Of a stretch of 64,000 nucleotides of DNA, positions 26,243 to 38,388 are shown one piece after another. The notes beneath the pieces are model-generated. The model worked only from the letters and a program-made list of their open reading frames with translations. It ran no database searches and had not been told where the DNA came from. Each line of letters begins with the position of its first letter. The stretch's first letter is position 1. Location: NCBI GenBank assembly GCA_037954235.1, contig JBBMOA010000013.1, positions 19,273,501-19,337,500 on the forward strand. Direction: 5' to 3'. The position numbers and the translations under genes were made by a program. The DNA is from Aulostomus chinensis (Eukaryota; Chordata; Actinopteri; Syngnathiformes; Aulostomidae).

Positions 26243-27508
26243 TTAAGACTGTTTGACCTTGTTCTTTTCTTGGTCGTTGATGTGCTGTTCTTCCCTGCTG
26301 TCCTCTCTCTCTGGCCGGTCATCACTCTGGCGAGCGATAAGCAGTCGGCAGGTGAGCAGAATTCCAAAGACTAGAGCGTGGGCGTAGCGTTTGAGAGGGT
26401 CTCCTACTAACTGATGGAAGAAAAGGACCGCCAACATAACAAGGAGCAGCAGGAAGTTGGCCACATCCTTCGGCCTGCCCGGCACCAGGGTGAGAACCAC
26501 CCCACAGCCCACCTCCAAGGAGCCGATGATCTTACGAAGCAGCACAGAGCTGATACCGACCTTTTTCAGGCCTGGCAATGCTTTAGCGTAGCTCTTGTAG
26601 GCTCTTTTCTGAAAGGAAAAATACCACAAAAAAAAGCATTTGTGAATATCGCTACCATTCAAGTAAGGCAACACAAACTTCTTTGGTGTCTTATGGTGAG
26701 GATGTTTGAGGACCATGCAAGTTCACTTGATCAAACAAGGTTCTGGAGGTGAAATGGGATCGATATTCTCCTGAGGAATTGATCAATCCCGGTAACGTCT
26801 TATCATCAGAGGTCGACTAACTACAAAGGAAGCAGGTTGTGAAACAGTAGAAGCCTCATGATATTAACCCTGTAAGAACTACACTACCCACAATCCTAAC
26901 GTGACACAAGGACGCAGAGATGTGATTCCTTTTCAGGTTCCATCGAGGAGAAATGCCAATTTGTCAGTGGGTCTTGAAACGCAGCAACGCTGAGTGAGAA
27001 ATGTGCAGTTCTTTAACCTTTAAGATAAATGCAGACACACTTGTCAACTCGCCTTTATTTCCATTTGCTTATTTCCTTTGAGACTGTTAGGGACCAAAAT
27101 TATTGCTGCAATATTCCAATACTGAGTGACTGCCAACTGCAAAATAGCTCCAACTACAAGACAAAGTGCTTTACTTCTGTGGCTGATGGGCTCCAGTTGT
27201 TATTACCAGTGTCTGACAGCATCATTGGAAGGAAAAGGAGCTGAAGTCTCACTCTGAAATCCGGCTTGCTTACTCCATGGATCATTTCTCCCGCGGTCCC
27301 TCTGGTCTCCACTGTCTCCTCTAGTTTATTTTGGGCTCATGCAAGACTGTTTCCAGCACAGCAATGTTGTCCAGAGCCACAAAAACCATCTGATGAGGTG
27401 ACAGTGTTCTCCTCCCTGCTCCACTGCGGTGCTGTTGCTCAATATTGGAACATTTCAAATGATTTTGTTCCCCATCAATCACTTTGTCCCTAACAGAGTC
27501 CAGGTTTA

Positions 27509-27551
<43 letters not shown>

Positions 27552-28400
27552 GCTTTTTCCTTTAATCTTTAGCTCACTACTCCTTGTCTGAGTGGCCATT
27601 ATAAATGTCATTTGTGATCAACACGGGATAATATTCCCTCCGAGCGTCTGATGTCACGTTGAAGCTGTGAACTGTGACTTTCCTTGCAGGATGTTTCAAC
27701 GTCGGCACCTGCAGGAGCGTCACAGAATTTGCTCGAATGTGCCGCCATTGCTGCTCAGCTGTTCAACCGCTGCTCGGTGGAAAACCAGAAGAGAAATTGT
27801 CACTACGCCTTGAAAAAGAGCTGTCAAGATCAATAAACCCAATTTCGACCACGACCCCTCTGCAGTACTGAGATGAATCCTAACGTGTAATAGGAAGGCT
27901 TTCCATCTTTCACTGGGTTTCGGTGTTTAAATGGCATTTGCTTACGGATTGATTCATTCATTCGTTCCACGCATCCGCGGTGGTTCTTGATTTATGAACA
28001 GAAAGCGTTTTCTTTTTTTTTCAAGGTTTATCAGCAAATACACAGGCCTAGCTTGTGTGCTAACTGTGTTGATGCGAGACAGGTAGTATTTAATCCCATC
28101 CTGCCCAGGTAAATTCTTTCCCGCGGTGCATCCGCAGTGTCAGTCAGTTATGGAAATCGTTCCTTTTCCCGTGTCTTTTCAATATTGAGGTCAGCACTAT
28201 CCGAGCAGCCCCCTCATGTCTGCAGCCAACACGGAACAATGGTGGACCCCCCCTCCACATGCACCGTTAGGTTTACTCACCATTTCACTGTAAGCATCTT
28301 TACTGAGCCTCGGCGTCAGCTTAATGGTCCCCATGAAGACGAAAAACAAACCCAGAGCAAAGGAGAGGGCCACAATGGTTATCGTTCTCGGCGAGGCCAT
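26243..28400 (-). CDS. TMEM35A: TMEM35A (NACHO), nicotinic receptor assembly chaperone, complete 2-exon CDS, 161 aa
   Basis: NACHO is a small multi-pass ER membrane protein that promotes assembly and surface expression of neuronal nicotinic acetylcholine receptors such as alpha7. Exon 1 is 28281-28400 (40 codons, donor ATG|GTGAGT) and exon 2 is 26243-26608 (acceptor TTTCAG, through stop TAA). The protein starts MASPRTITIVALSFALGLFF and carries the hallmark runs GTIKLTPRLSKDAYSEM, LVPGRPKDVANF and FFHQLVGDPLKRYAHALVFG, nearly identical to the mammalian protein as I know it. Four hydrophobic segments are visible at about residues 7-25, 62-80, 84-103 and 112-130. The C-terminal tail is charged, ending NKVKQS, and is shorter than the human tail (about 167 aa in total). 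An in-frame ATG at 28554-28556 could add 52 residues, but the conserved N-terminus favours 28400. Confidence 0.96.
27511..27549. repeat. (TA)n(CA)n microsatellite in TMEM35A intron
   Basis: Short TA run followed by about 14 CA units, in the single TMEM35A intron (26609-28280). Confidence 0.95.
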
Positions 28401-28556
28401 CTTTCGCCACCGTGCACACAGGATGTCGCTTCCCACTGAATTGAATGAGTGTCGATGGTTTGCCGGTGAAGATGCATTGGGGGGGGCTGGCCTTAAAGAA
28501 TCAACCAGAAAACATGGCGACGCGCTGGTCCCTTTCAACGCCGCATCCAGTTGCAT

Positions 28557-29636
28557 AGATACGGCTAGGGGAGCAGCCAGGCGCTAATTCTTCGTCCTCC
28601 CATCATTCAAATACACATAATTCACAATAATTTTACATCAAATTAATAGGTAGGAGATGGAACTTGACACTGCTAGTATTGCTCGTACTCACGGGCGTTT
28701 CTACTCACTCCGAGGGCCCCAGACTAAAGGGAACTTGGGGCCACCTTGGAGTTTCTTGCTATTCAAAAGGAGGCGCAGTGGGGCTGAAGCTGGCGTTCCA
28801 GTTGAACTGAAAGTTCTGAGTTTCTGAGATTTCAGGAGGAAATTTCTACCGACACCCTTTCTGAGATTCTTCTTGAAAACTCCGAAAATCCTGACCAACC
28901 CGAGAGTACAATTCAAAACGGCCGCTCCACGCGTTACTTATGTGAACGCTTTGAAAATATACATTCTTTAGCACTTTGTCTTAATTGTGTCACATGAAAT
29001 ATGTTGCGCGCAACCTGTTGTTCGTCTTCAGCGTGTAGACTTGTTCCACAACAATGGTCTGGACAAAATACTGTACCTGAATACTACAGATGAGACGTGA
29101 CCAATATGTTTCCTGCTTAACCTTTCCTCACTTTTTTTCCCACTGGAACAAGGTCATCTTGAGTGTGACATCACTCCCAGTTTGGATGTCAGAGTTGTGA
29201 GGTAAATGAAACACTTCAGTATTATGTGTTAAATTTGGAAGGCAGGGATTAACCTCGGTTTTCTTGGAAACGGAGTCAAATATCGTAGTAAAATGCAGTA
29301 CAGGTCAACAGTTACCCGCCATCCTGCAAGTCCCGGCTGACAGTTGGCATCACTCTGACTGCAATTTCAATGTCATACGCTAAAGGCTGTTTATTTTATT
29401 TTATTTTTATTTTTTGTAATTCCCCTTTTAGAACGAGCTAAATCAAACAATGCTGAGCAATGACATTCAGTAATACATTACAATAATTTCATGACTTCTA
29501 TCTTTCCATTCATCACTGATCAGAAGTTCTTTGTGTTGAAAAAATAATACATTTCATTTAATCTATTTTCTTCTTGGTGCTATCGCTCTTTTTAATATTC
29601 TGTTGCATCCTGTTTGTTTATTTGCGCAAATGAAAA

Positions 29637-29699
<63 letters not shown>

Positions 29700-30733
29700 G
29701 CAAGAAAATGCAAAGAACTGCCAGAAACCTTCCAGATATCGTCCAGGCAACACATTATTAGAGAAATCTATAGGAATGTAGAATTCACAACTACCAGTAA
29801 ATTTAAACATACGTTACTATGTCATCAGAGCAGCATTTTAGAACAGACCAGCTTATCATGAGAAATGCACCAGTCACATCTTCATGGACGACTGTATGAA
29901 GAGAACCCTGTGAATGCGATCATTCATTATGTATCAGCGCGTCTGTGTTTGTAGTGACTGACTTAGTTCATTGATTCCCACTGGTTCGGAAATAAATGTG
30001 TAATGCATATTTTAAAAGCTTTTTTCTCAAAACTTAGCAGGCCTAGCTTTTGTGCTAACTGTGTTACAAGCAAAAACAGCAGCTTTGACCCATTTTCGAA
30101 AGTATGCGCAAGGATAATGATGCTTTGTAGAGGCATAATAGTTGTGTGCAAATGTCACTCTCCTTATCTCTTTCTATTTAGGTCAGTATCTCACACATAT
30201 TATTCCAGTTTGACAGCTTTTAATGTTTGCACTGATTTAGTGAGTTTGTTGAGTGGACAGGTCGATACAATAGAAATTCAGTTTTTTGATTTATGGCATT
30301 ACAACTCTACGCCTTTTCATCTTAATCTTACAGAACTGAATTTTTGTGCTCCTGTAATGAATGATGGCTGTAACGATCGCAGCGTTGGTTCCTACAGCGC
30401 TGGAGAGGCAAAGCTCTCGCCCTACCGGGCCAAGAAACCGCAGCTATGGGCATGTGGTGGTTTTGTCATGTGACCTAGTAAACCCAAATCAATTACAGAT
30501 ATTTTTGTCTAGACCTGAATAATAACAAACATCCCTTGATTTCATTTTTGCACCATCTAATTAATTTGTATATTTTATTACAAAATGTGTTCCAGGTCAT
30601 GTGACCTGTTGATTTGAAATCAACACCTGATATTATTACTAGACTTGGAAAAAAAAAAAAAAGACCAACTTATTCAGTCTCGTCGCTGCTGGTGTCAAAT
30701 AAACACATACAGTGAACAAGTTGTGACAAAATG
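28557..30733. other. Intergenic stretch between ARL13A and TMEM35A
   Basis: No exon chain was recognised on either strand. In human this interval would hold TRMT2B, and nothing resembling a TrmA-type methyltransferase is seen. It contains an (AT)n microsatellite and one half of a short dispersed repeat. The longest open frame (plus, 30003-30473) has no family resemblance. Confidence 0.5.
29651..29696. repeat. (AT)n microsatellite
   Basis: About 23 AT units after a poly-A run. Self-complementary, so cruciform- or hairpin-prone. Confidence 0.97.
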
Positions 30734-30739
30734 TTTATT
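30734..30739 (-). terminator. Candidate poly(A) signal for ARL13A
   Basis: AATAAA on the minus strand about 520 bp past the proposed ARL13A stop at 31254-31256. Unproven. Confidence 0.4.
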
Positions 30740-31253
30740 ATACAATTTCATAGATCTGTTTACAAGGGTTGAAATTTACAAAAAAAAGAAGAAGATACAT
30801 TTCAAAAATCATGTTTCACATACAATAAAAACTGCATAGATTATACAATATTTTGGCCAAGTAAATATGTTTATCCATAACATATCATATCACTAATTTT
30901 AGTTTCATGTTAATAAATACATGCATCATTTAGACTGCCCTTCACTACACTTGGACTGCTTCACTCCAAATGTTCAGGGATCCGGTCAGGGGTGTTACTT
31001 GAATAGAAATGTCAGTCATTGTGTGTCTTTGGTGAAAAAAGTGTGTGTGTAGGAGAGAGAGAGAGTCTTGCGGTGATGTACAGCAGCAGACCACATCATC
31101 ACACTGAGGCCGCAGCACACAAGGCGGGATTCACTCTCACTGCCTCTGATCCTGGCGTTCCTTCAGAGCCAGAATTGCTTTTCGGTAAAGATCTATCAGG
31201 AGACAGGGTCATCGTCTTTTAAACAGAAGTCCATCACTTTAGAGTCCACGGGG

Positions 31254-34200
31254 TTACTGCGTTTGATTTGCGGATGGAAGAAGAGGATGAGACTCACCAA
31301 ACGTTGCAGACAGATCCACAGGTTGAGTGTATGCGGTGGGCATCTCTTCTGTGTTGATCTTGTTCTTCCGTTTTACTTTCACAATCTTCTTTCTTTTCCT
31401 CCTTTCCCCCTTAGCTGGAAATTAGATTTTTAAAAAATTTAATCTCCACTCTGAAAGAAATAATAAAATATCTAATCTATTATTCAGGTATCTGAACCTT
31501 TGAATGGCTTTTCTTCACTGAGGGCTGATTTGGACAAATCCACCGTCTCTTCTTTCACCTTGACCTTACGTTTGGGTTTGCCTTTCTTCGGTGGGATGAG
31601 GGCACTGCTGGCCTTCTCTCTGTGCCCGGAGGGCTCGTGCTCGCCTTCGTTACCCTCCTCTTCCTCATGATCATTCAGTTCCTCTTGATCTTTTTCACCC
31701 TCCTTGATTTTAACTGATTTTTTCTTTTTCTTTGCTGCTGTTTTTTTCAGTGTGTTCTCCTGTGAATACAATACCTGTGAGTTGTTGTTTTTTTAAGCAT
31801 TTATTCACTGCTTTTATTTATTATTCATAATTATGACAAACAATATGAGGTGTAAAAATCATTTGGGTGTAGAGAAGCCTGGAAGAGGGTTGACCAGAGA
31901 TCTCTGAGAACTAACAAAGTGACATTAAAACCATAATGTGAAGAGGGGCCTTAATGCATACAAGCATTTCTGAAGAAATACAGTCAAATGTGTTTTCCTA
32001 AAGCAATTTACCCTTTCAAGCACTCACAAACAGTTCTTTTGAGCTTGTGAACACATTTTTCCTTATGGCATTCAATCTTTGTTACTCCAGAATGCAGAAA
32101 GAGCCAGCCACATATACTGAAGCTAATGGTGCGTGAATGCTAACAACAGCTACAGAAAATAACAAAACAAAACAGAGAAACACAGAAAGCAACAGCAAAA
32201 CTGACAAAAACAAATGTTAATTTAGGAAATCCCAAGCACATCATCCAGTATCCACACCTACTTTATGCTCCCTTGTGCTCAATAATTCCCAAAGAGTTTT
32301 ATTTGAGCTAAAAACAATCAGTCGATGCTCATTCACGGTAGCTAGCGCTTTCAGTTGAACCTCCTGAAGTTACAGTTTGTTTTCAGCTCAGTTTTTTGCT
32401 AAGTGACCAGGATAATTGAGCATGCAGCCGGATGAAGAAGATGTGGATATTAACAAAACGGGCTCGTGCTGCCGTAGTTGTTGTTAGCCATCAGTCGCTA
32501 CGAGCTTCAAGCGCAATACACACGTCTGGCTCTTTCTGCATACTGGAGTCACAAAAAAGTAATGCTGGAGGGGGAAAAAAAAAATGTTCATAAGCTCAAC
32601 CCACAAAATACACGCAGAAGTATCAGTTTAACCTTTTGTAGCATGTTCCGGATGGGCTGCAGCTTTCCTTCCCCCTTAGTCTTCTTCTCCTTGTCTTTTG
32701 GCCGATGAACCTGCCGAAGCTCTGACTTGCTGGATCGTAATCTGGCATCAGACAACAGTGTGTTATTAACATTTCAAGCTGAAGCGAATGATGATTTGTG
32801 CAATACTTTCATAAAAGATTGCGTACCTTTCACCCTTTGTTTTTCTGCGAATCTTCTCTGTTTTACCATTCTTCTCCTTCTCTCTTGGTTCTAGAGGTCT
32901 CTTGCTGTCTATGGCTACCCGGGTACACAACTCAGGGTAATCCAGACTCACAGCACGCAGCAACCAGCGAAGGCCTCGTAACGTCTTCCTGTCTGACCAG
33001 CGTCGCAGGTCCATTAAGGCTGAACAAGGCTCCTGAGAGGAGAGGGAGCATCCACCATCACTTCCAAGAAGCATCACTCCCAATTTTCCAAACACAGTTA
33101 GTGTGAACTCACTATATGGCACAGAGAACGGCTCTGGTTGACCAGCCTCTCCAACGACAGCACCTCGATCAGCTCACTTCCCAGAAAAGCATTCATCTTG
33201 TCCTGTTTGTTCGCCAGCCTAGAAGGAAAACAGTGCAGCACAAACTTACTACGCTGCAATTTCATTTCTAAGGAACGTACTTCTCAACCACTGGGTGAGG
33301 GCCCATGGGAAGGCTGTGAGCGCCCTTTTTTTTAAGTAGAATATTAACTTAGAAGTAAAAGTAAAGATAATTAATTAGTACAACAACAATCCATCTTCAA
33401 ACAATATCATCAATTTGAGACATGCATTTGGCAAGCTAACAGCTGTTGTTTTTGTTGAATTTATTTAATTTATACACTTATACATTCGTTCCCTGAAAAA
33501 GTACAGTATGATTACAGAAATAAAGGGAATTATTTTTAATGCAATTTTCTTATCTTAATAAGTAAATTCTGGTCACTGCACTGGCTAGTCATTTGTTACT
33601 GCTTTACTTGTTAGATCTCAACAGATGCTATACTTTAGTATTTCTTCTCCCCCACCACCAGAGGGCGATGTGTACACCTCACAAAACATGGATTTGTAAA
33701 ATTCAAGTATTAAGTGGAATATAATTACACTAGTATTGGTTTTCCTGCCACCCTTGGTTGTTTGAGCAGGTCAGCCAGAACCTCCTTGACCTCCTTGATC
33801 CTCTGTCTGTCACTGGAGTCCACCACAAAGATGATCCCATGTGCTTCCCCACAGAGCTCCCTCCAGGCCCCCCGCGACTCTGCTGACCCTCCTACATCCA
33901 GCAGGGAGACCAGGTAGTTCTCCACCCGCAAGTCATTCTTGACACAGCCGTGGGTGGGTCCTCCCTCCACGGCGTGGGGGACTGGAGGAGACAAAACACA
34001 TGAAATATTAATCTCCACTACAGTCGAAATGACTAGAATTTGAAAGTCACGATTGAGTTACCTCGTAACATCCCTCGGATGGAGGAGGTTTTTCCTGCTT
34101 TGTCAAGACCAACCACAAGAATAGTTACCTTCCTGCAAAGATGAAAATGACCAGGAGAGATAATGAGAATTGGGATGATAAGTCAACTAATGTGGCAAGC

Positions 34201-34390
34201 AACTTTAACTTTATACTCATAATACTGCTGGGATTTTGAAGTGCTGACATGGGGGCGGGGGGGTTAAACCTTTATTTATTATATTGTACAATCTTTATTT
34301 AAATGTATAAATGTAAATCTTCATGTCTTACCTGATTGGCTCCTGAATTTTGGAGAACCAGGTGCAGCAGTTGCTCATTAGGTTGAACAT
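31254..34390 (-). CDS. ARL13A: ADP-ribosylation factor-like 13A, 8 coding exons, 408 aa
   Basis: ARL13 proteins are atypical ARF-family GTPases tied to primary cilia. Coding exons in transcript order: 34332-34390, 34062-34132, 33729-33981, 33113-33218, 32827-33032, 32633-32741, 31498-31759, 31254-31414 (1227 nt). Seen: tandem Cys8-Cys9 as in the palmitoylated ARL13B N-terminus; P-loop GLDKAGKT at 28-35; Thr53 in the switch I position; DVGG at 72-75 followed by Ser76, so no catalytic Gln; FVVDSSD; and the G4 motif NKQD at 131-134. After the G domain comes a long Lys/Glu-rich, probably coiled or disordered tail. No RVxP ciliary motif is visible. The frame is open, but donors of exons 3, 6 and 7 (GTAATT, GTTAAA, GTTCAG) are weak. 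ARL13A rather than ARL13B is based on neighbours and divergence. The C-terminus is uncertain: a GTGAGT in exon 8 could splice onward instead of reading to the TAA at 31254. Confidence 0.85.
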
Positions 34391-34549
34391 GTTTGTGTGA
34401 GGTGAACAAGGTGTGCACAGCGGCCACCATTTTCTCTGGAACTCGTACCTTCAAACAGATGGTGGTACACTGTGACTCACACACACTCAAACAGAACTAA
34501 AGCGGTTTGGTTGAGTCATTCGGGGTGACAGCCAGGTCCAGTACATGAG

Positions 34550-34550
<1 letters not shown>

Positions 34551-34603
<53 letters not shown>
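34551..34603. repeat. (CA)n microsatellite upstream of ARL13A
   Basis: About 25 CA units, 160 bp upstream of the ARL13A start codon. Confidence 0.97.
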
Positions 34604-34606
<3 letters not shown>

Positions 34607-37370
34607 GCTTTATGTCTGTCTCCTTTGGACTTAGAGGACTTTTACAGATGGTCACTCCAGGCAAAACACTGGCTGCCAAGTGTCCTTGGTTCAATACTGA
34701 CTAGTCTAGCCCATTCATTTATCAATTATTCATTTCACTTGGTTATCCATAGTAATTCTCAATTCATATTTGCAGCCAGTAATATGGATCATTATGCGCA
34801 GATGTCTCCATATTAGTTTTGTCTGAGTTTTTATTCTATTTTATGAATTTTTTATTGGATTCTATATTATTTATATCTGTTTTAACTCATTCCATCATTT
34901 ATCTGACCTCTTTCATATTCTATTATTTCATTTTTTTTCTTGTTCCAACAGTGCTCTTGTGTTCTTATTCTTGTTGTCTCAACTTAGCGGTCTGTTTCAT
35001 TACCCTTGGACACATCTTTATAAGATTTTTTTTGAAAATTGCTCCAGAAAAAAAAAAAAACCTCATTATTATGATTGCTACAGTCTATCATTACATCAGT
35101 CGTAATGTTCCCTCATCGTTTCCTCAGTCTAACATCCGACTTGCTGCTAAATGAGATGATGTACAGCCCAGTAGAAGCGCTTGGTGACTAGTTGGAGTCT
35201 CGTAATTCAGTCGTAGCAGGTGTCTGAGGTCGTCGGGCCACAAGCTAAAAAAAAATACTGGCAGATCTTTCAGTCCTTTGTCCCAAGCATCTGTTCAGTC
35301 TGTAATCTGCTAAAGCCAGTTTACATGGCCTGCTTTTACAGTGTTGTTAACAAGCTGACCCATATTGGTTTGACTGTAGGAGACAGTGAGGTCATCAACA
35401 ATCCCACCACAGGACGTTTTCTTCCTCACATGAGGTGTGAGAATTCTGTCCATGTTCTGGAATTCTGTGTATTTCAGCGTAAACACAAGGAGACTTCAAG
35501 CAAATCAACATTAAATGCTACATTTTTCCAGTAGTTTGTTTTTCTGTTCACAAGACTTAATTTTGATTGAAGAGTGTTGTGTGAGTGTAATGTGCGCTGT
35601 TTGCATCGCGCTCTAACAAGGCTGAATGTCGGAAAATGTCCAAATTTGAGCAAAAACTGATTTTTGGGCCATAAAACATTGACAGGATGGAGCTGGAGCA
35701 CTTAAGGCATTTTCTTCCTTGTTTAGATTTTCATTTTTAAAAAAATTGCAGTGATACAATAAAAAAAATTAAAAATGCATCATAACAATATACGTAATTT
35801 CTAATTAATTTATGTTGCTACATATTGTTAAATATTTAAAAATGCACCAATATCAATAAATAAATATGAATAAAATAGACAAAAAATGGGAGATTTCTTA
35901 AGAACAAATATGCAGGAAAAGACGGCTTATGGTGAAATAACATTATAATCAGCTGTTACGGTGAAAACATGTTCATGTAAACAACACAAGTTTTACAACA
36001 CTCTGTATCCATCATGTTTCTTTGGCTGCAGTCAAATTTGAATACTCTGTAAACTGCTTATAGAAATCAACTTGGAGTTAGTTAACATTCAGATGTGACA
36101 CGTAATAAAATACAGTGAATTTATCAAATGTAACCAAAGAATGTTAAACCAAGTGGAAACTTCAACACTAGTCAGATTCTACTGAAAAGGTACTGCATTC
36201 ACATATGAACAGAGACAAATTACAAAGTTCAACAAGCCAGTAAATGTTAAGAATACTTACAGAAGCAAGTCTATATCCATGCATTTGTTGGAGTACACGC
36301 CTCTACTAACATGTTGTTCCCACCTGCAACAATCCTTAAACAGGCTCATGCTAAGCCTTTGGTCACCCCATGTGGAAGACGTAACCTGGGAAATGTGGTT
36401 CACCATTTCAGCCAATGGCAGACTCACCTGACCTAATAGCTCAGCCTATTGGAAGGCTTCTAAAACCAAACAAAGGAGTAAATATATCTGAGCAGTTCAA
36501 CTAAACTTCTCTCATGGCGTGACCTGTGACGCGCTGTGATCTCCCTCTGAAAGTAGCAGCACGGACAGATTTAGTCTCAACCCTTTTGGTCACTTACATA
36601 GATAATGACATCAGATGAGAGAGATGACGTTGACGCGGTGTCACGTTACAGTTGAGAATCTCGCCGAGGACACATGGACACTTGGACCTCAAACTCAGTA
36701 TAGATGTATGCATTCATGTGAGGTATTTTTAGAAATTGACATCTGACAAATAACAGCAAACATATTTTAATCTATATTCAGGGGAAACGCAAGCTTTTTA
36801 ATGAGTATATCTGATACATTTATTTTTTGTTCAATTAAATAAAACCCTTGATTTAAAAGAGCTCAATATATTCATTAGACTGTATTATATCAGGTCTCCT
36901 CAGAGAGGATGAACCTGTTACATAACCTCCTAAATAATATGATTAAGCTATGACACCTACTGTAAAGCAGCTTGCACCACTAGATGGTGTCATAATAACA
37001 GGAGCTATTTTTTTACTGTTGCAATAAAATCACAGCCCTTCATTGGTGGTCCAGAGATGGAAAGATAAAATTCTCCTGTTAAACTCAGGACACAGATTGC
37101 TAATCATTTACTAAATCCACATTTTTGATCAGGATTCAAATGATTAAACAGAAGAATCTAGACAGTTACAAGAGTGGAAAGGATTTTACAACTGTGATCA
37201 AATTAAACTTTTAGTTGAATGTTTAGTGAGTGGTCTCAGAGATCCGGAGCCATGGTGTGTTTGCAGCCTTTATCTCATTAAGTCATTACGCCAACATCCA
37301 ATCAGGCGCCGCCCTATCCTGCTGAGTAGACTCATCACTGACTGACCAGAGTACTGCGTCAGCTGACACT

Positions 37371-37424
37371 AAACACACACACACACACGCACACATGCTC
37401 ACACACACACACACACACACACAC
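37371..37424. repeat. Interrupted (CA)n microsatellite
   Basis: Two CA runs separated by GCACACATGCT, in the intergenic stretch. Confidence 0.95.
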
Positions 37425-38221
37425 AGAACAAACAGCTGCAGCCGATCCCAGTAACCACACGCCCAATAGCTCCTCTTCTCCACATTGCAAACATGTTGAT
37501 TTTGCAATCTGAGCTGTAGTTCCACCACAGTACACTGTGACTCTACAAAGCCAGTTCAAAACAAAGACCAGCACATTTTTATGGTCAGTCTCGTTATGAT
37601 GGTCATTCCGGCTGCACTGACCTGACTGGCTGGTGACACCTTACACAGGATAAGCTCTGTAATGAGGTTTCATTAGTTTCCATTGCTTTCGCATTGCCCC
37701 ACAGAGCGCACAACCTCTGCTGCCTGAAGTCACTGACCCGCACCGCTGCCTCACCAAGCACATGCATTAGTAATTACATGTCTGCCCCTGTCTCAAAACC
37801 AAGCTCCAGTCACTGACTCAGAGGGAATGTGACTCGACAAGAAGAGGTTTGGGATGATTTCTGGATTCCCCACGTTGAAACCGTGTCACAGTTCATTGGG
37901 AAATATCCTCAGAGGAACTACTTCCTTTAAAGATGAAGCTTCTGTCGCTATACAAGATGTTACAATAAAACAGAGAAGTGGTAAAATTGCGTTTAAGAGA
38001 AGAGGTCACACTCAAAATTCAATCTGCAGTCATATGATGACTGCAGATTGTTTTCCTCGTGCACTTTGCAAACACATAATCCTTGTTTGCAAAAGCAGTT
38101 CAGCAAACATTCAGGTGATTCTGTTCATTTGTACCACAAAATGTTCTTGTCTAATCAAATGGGGAGATAATGACGAAACATCTGTGTGTAAAGTAAAGGA
38201 GAAGACTGAGTGAGAGCCTAC

Positions 38222-38388
38222 TGGTTGATTCAGGGTTGTAGCGCCTGCAGGTCTCGATGACAAGGCCAAGTCGGGCCTGTTGGAAGAAACTAAAAATGGA
38301 AGCGTAACTGATCTCTGACTGTGCTTCCATTTGGTGGGTCGGATATTGGAAAGCTGCAGCGTATTTCTCTCCGCGTGCTCTCAGCCAG
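38222..38388 (-). other. Unassigned exon-like open segment, 167 nt
   Basis: On the minus strand an open segment is bounded by a good acceptor (TTGTTTCCAG, just right of 38388) and an acceptable donor (ACCA|GTAGGC, left of 38222). It has no stop in the frame that yields WLRARGEKYAAAFQYP followed by HQMEAQSEISYASIFSFFQQ and ARLGLVIETCRRYNPEST. Composition is protein-like and the segment is less AT-rich than its surroundings. I do not recognise the family and found no partner exons nearby. It could be an internal exon of an unrecognised minus-strand gene, a relic of a lost gene, or chance. Confidence 0.3.

Noticed and set aside
30003..30473. 156-codon plus-strand open frame
   Set aside because: No family resemblance, AT-rich intergenic context, and it includes part of a short repeat also found near 28045.
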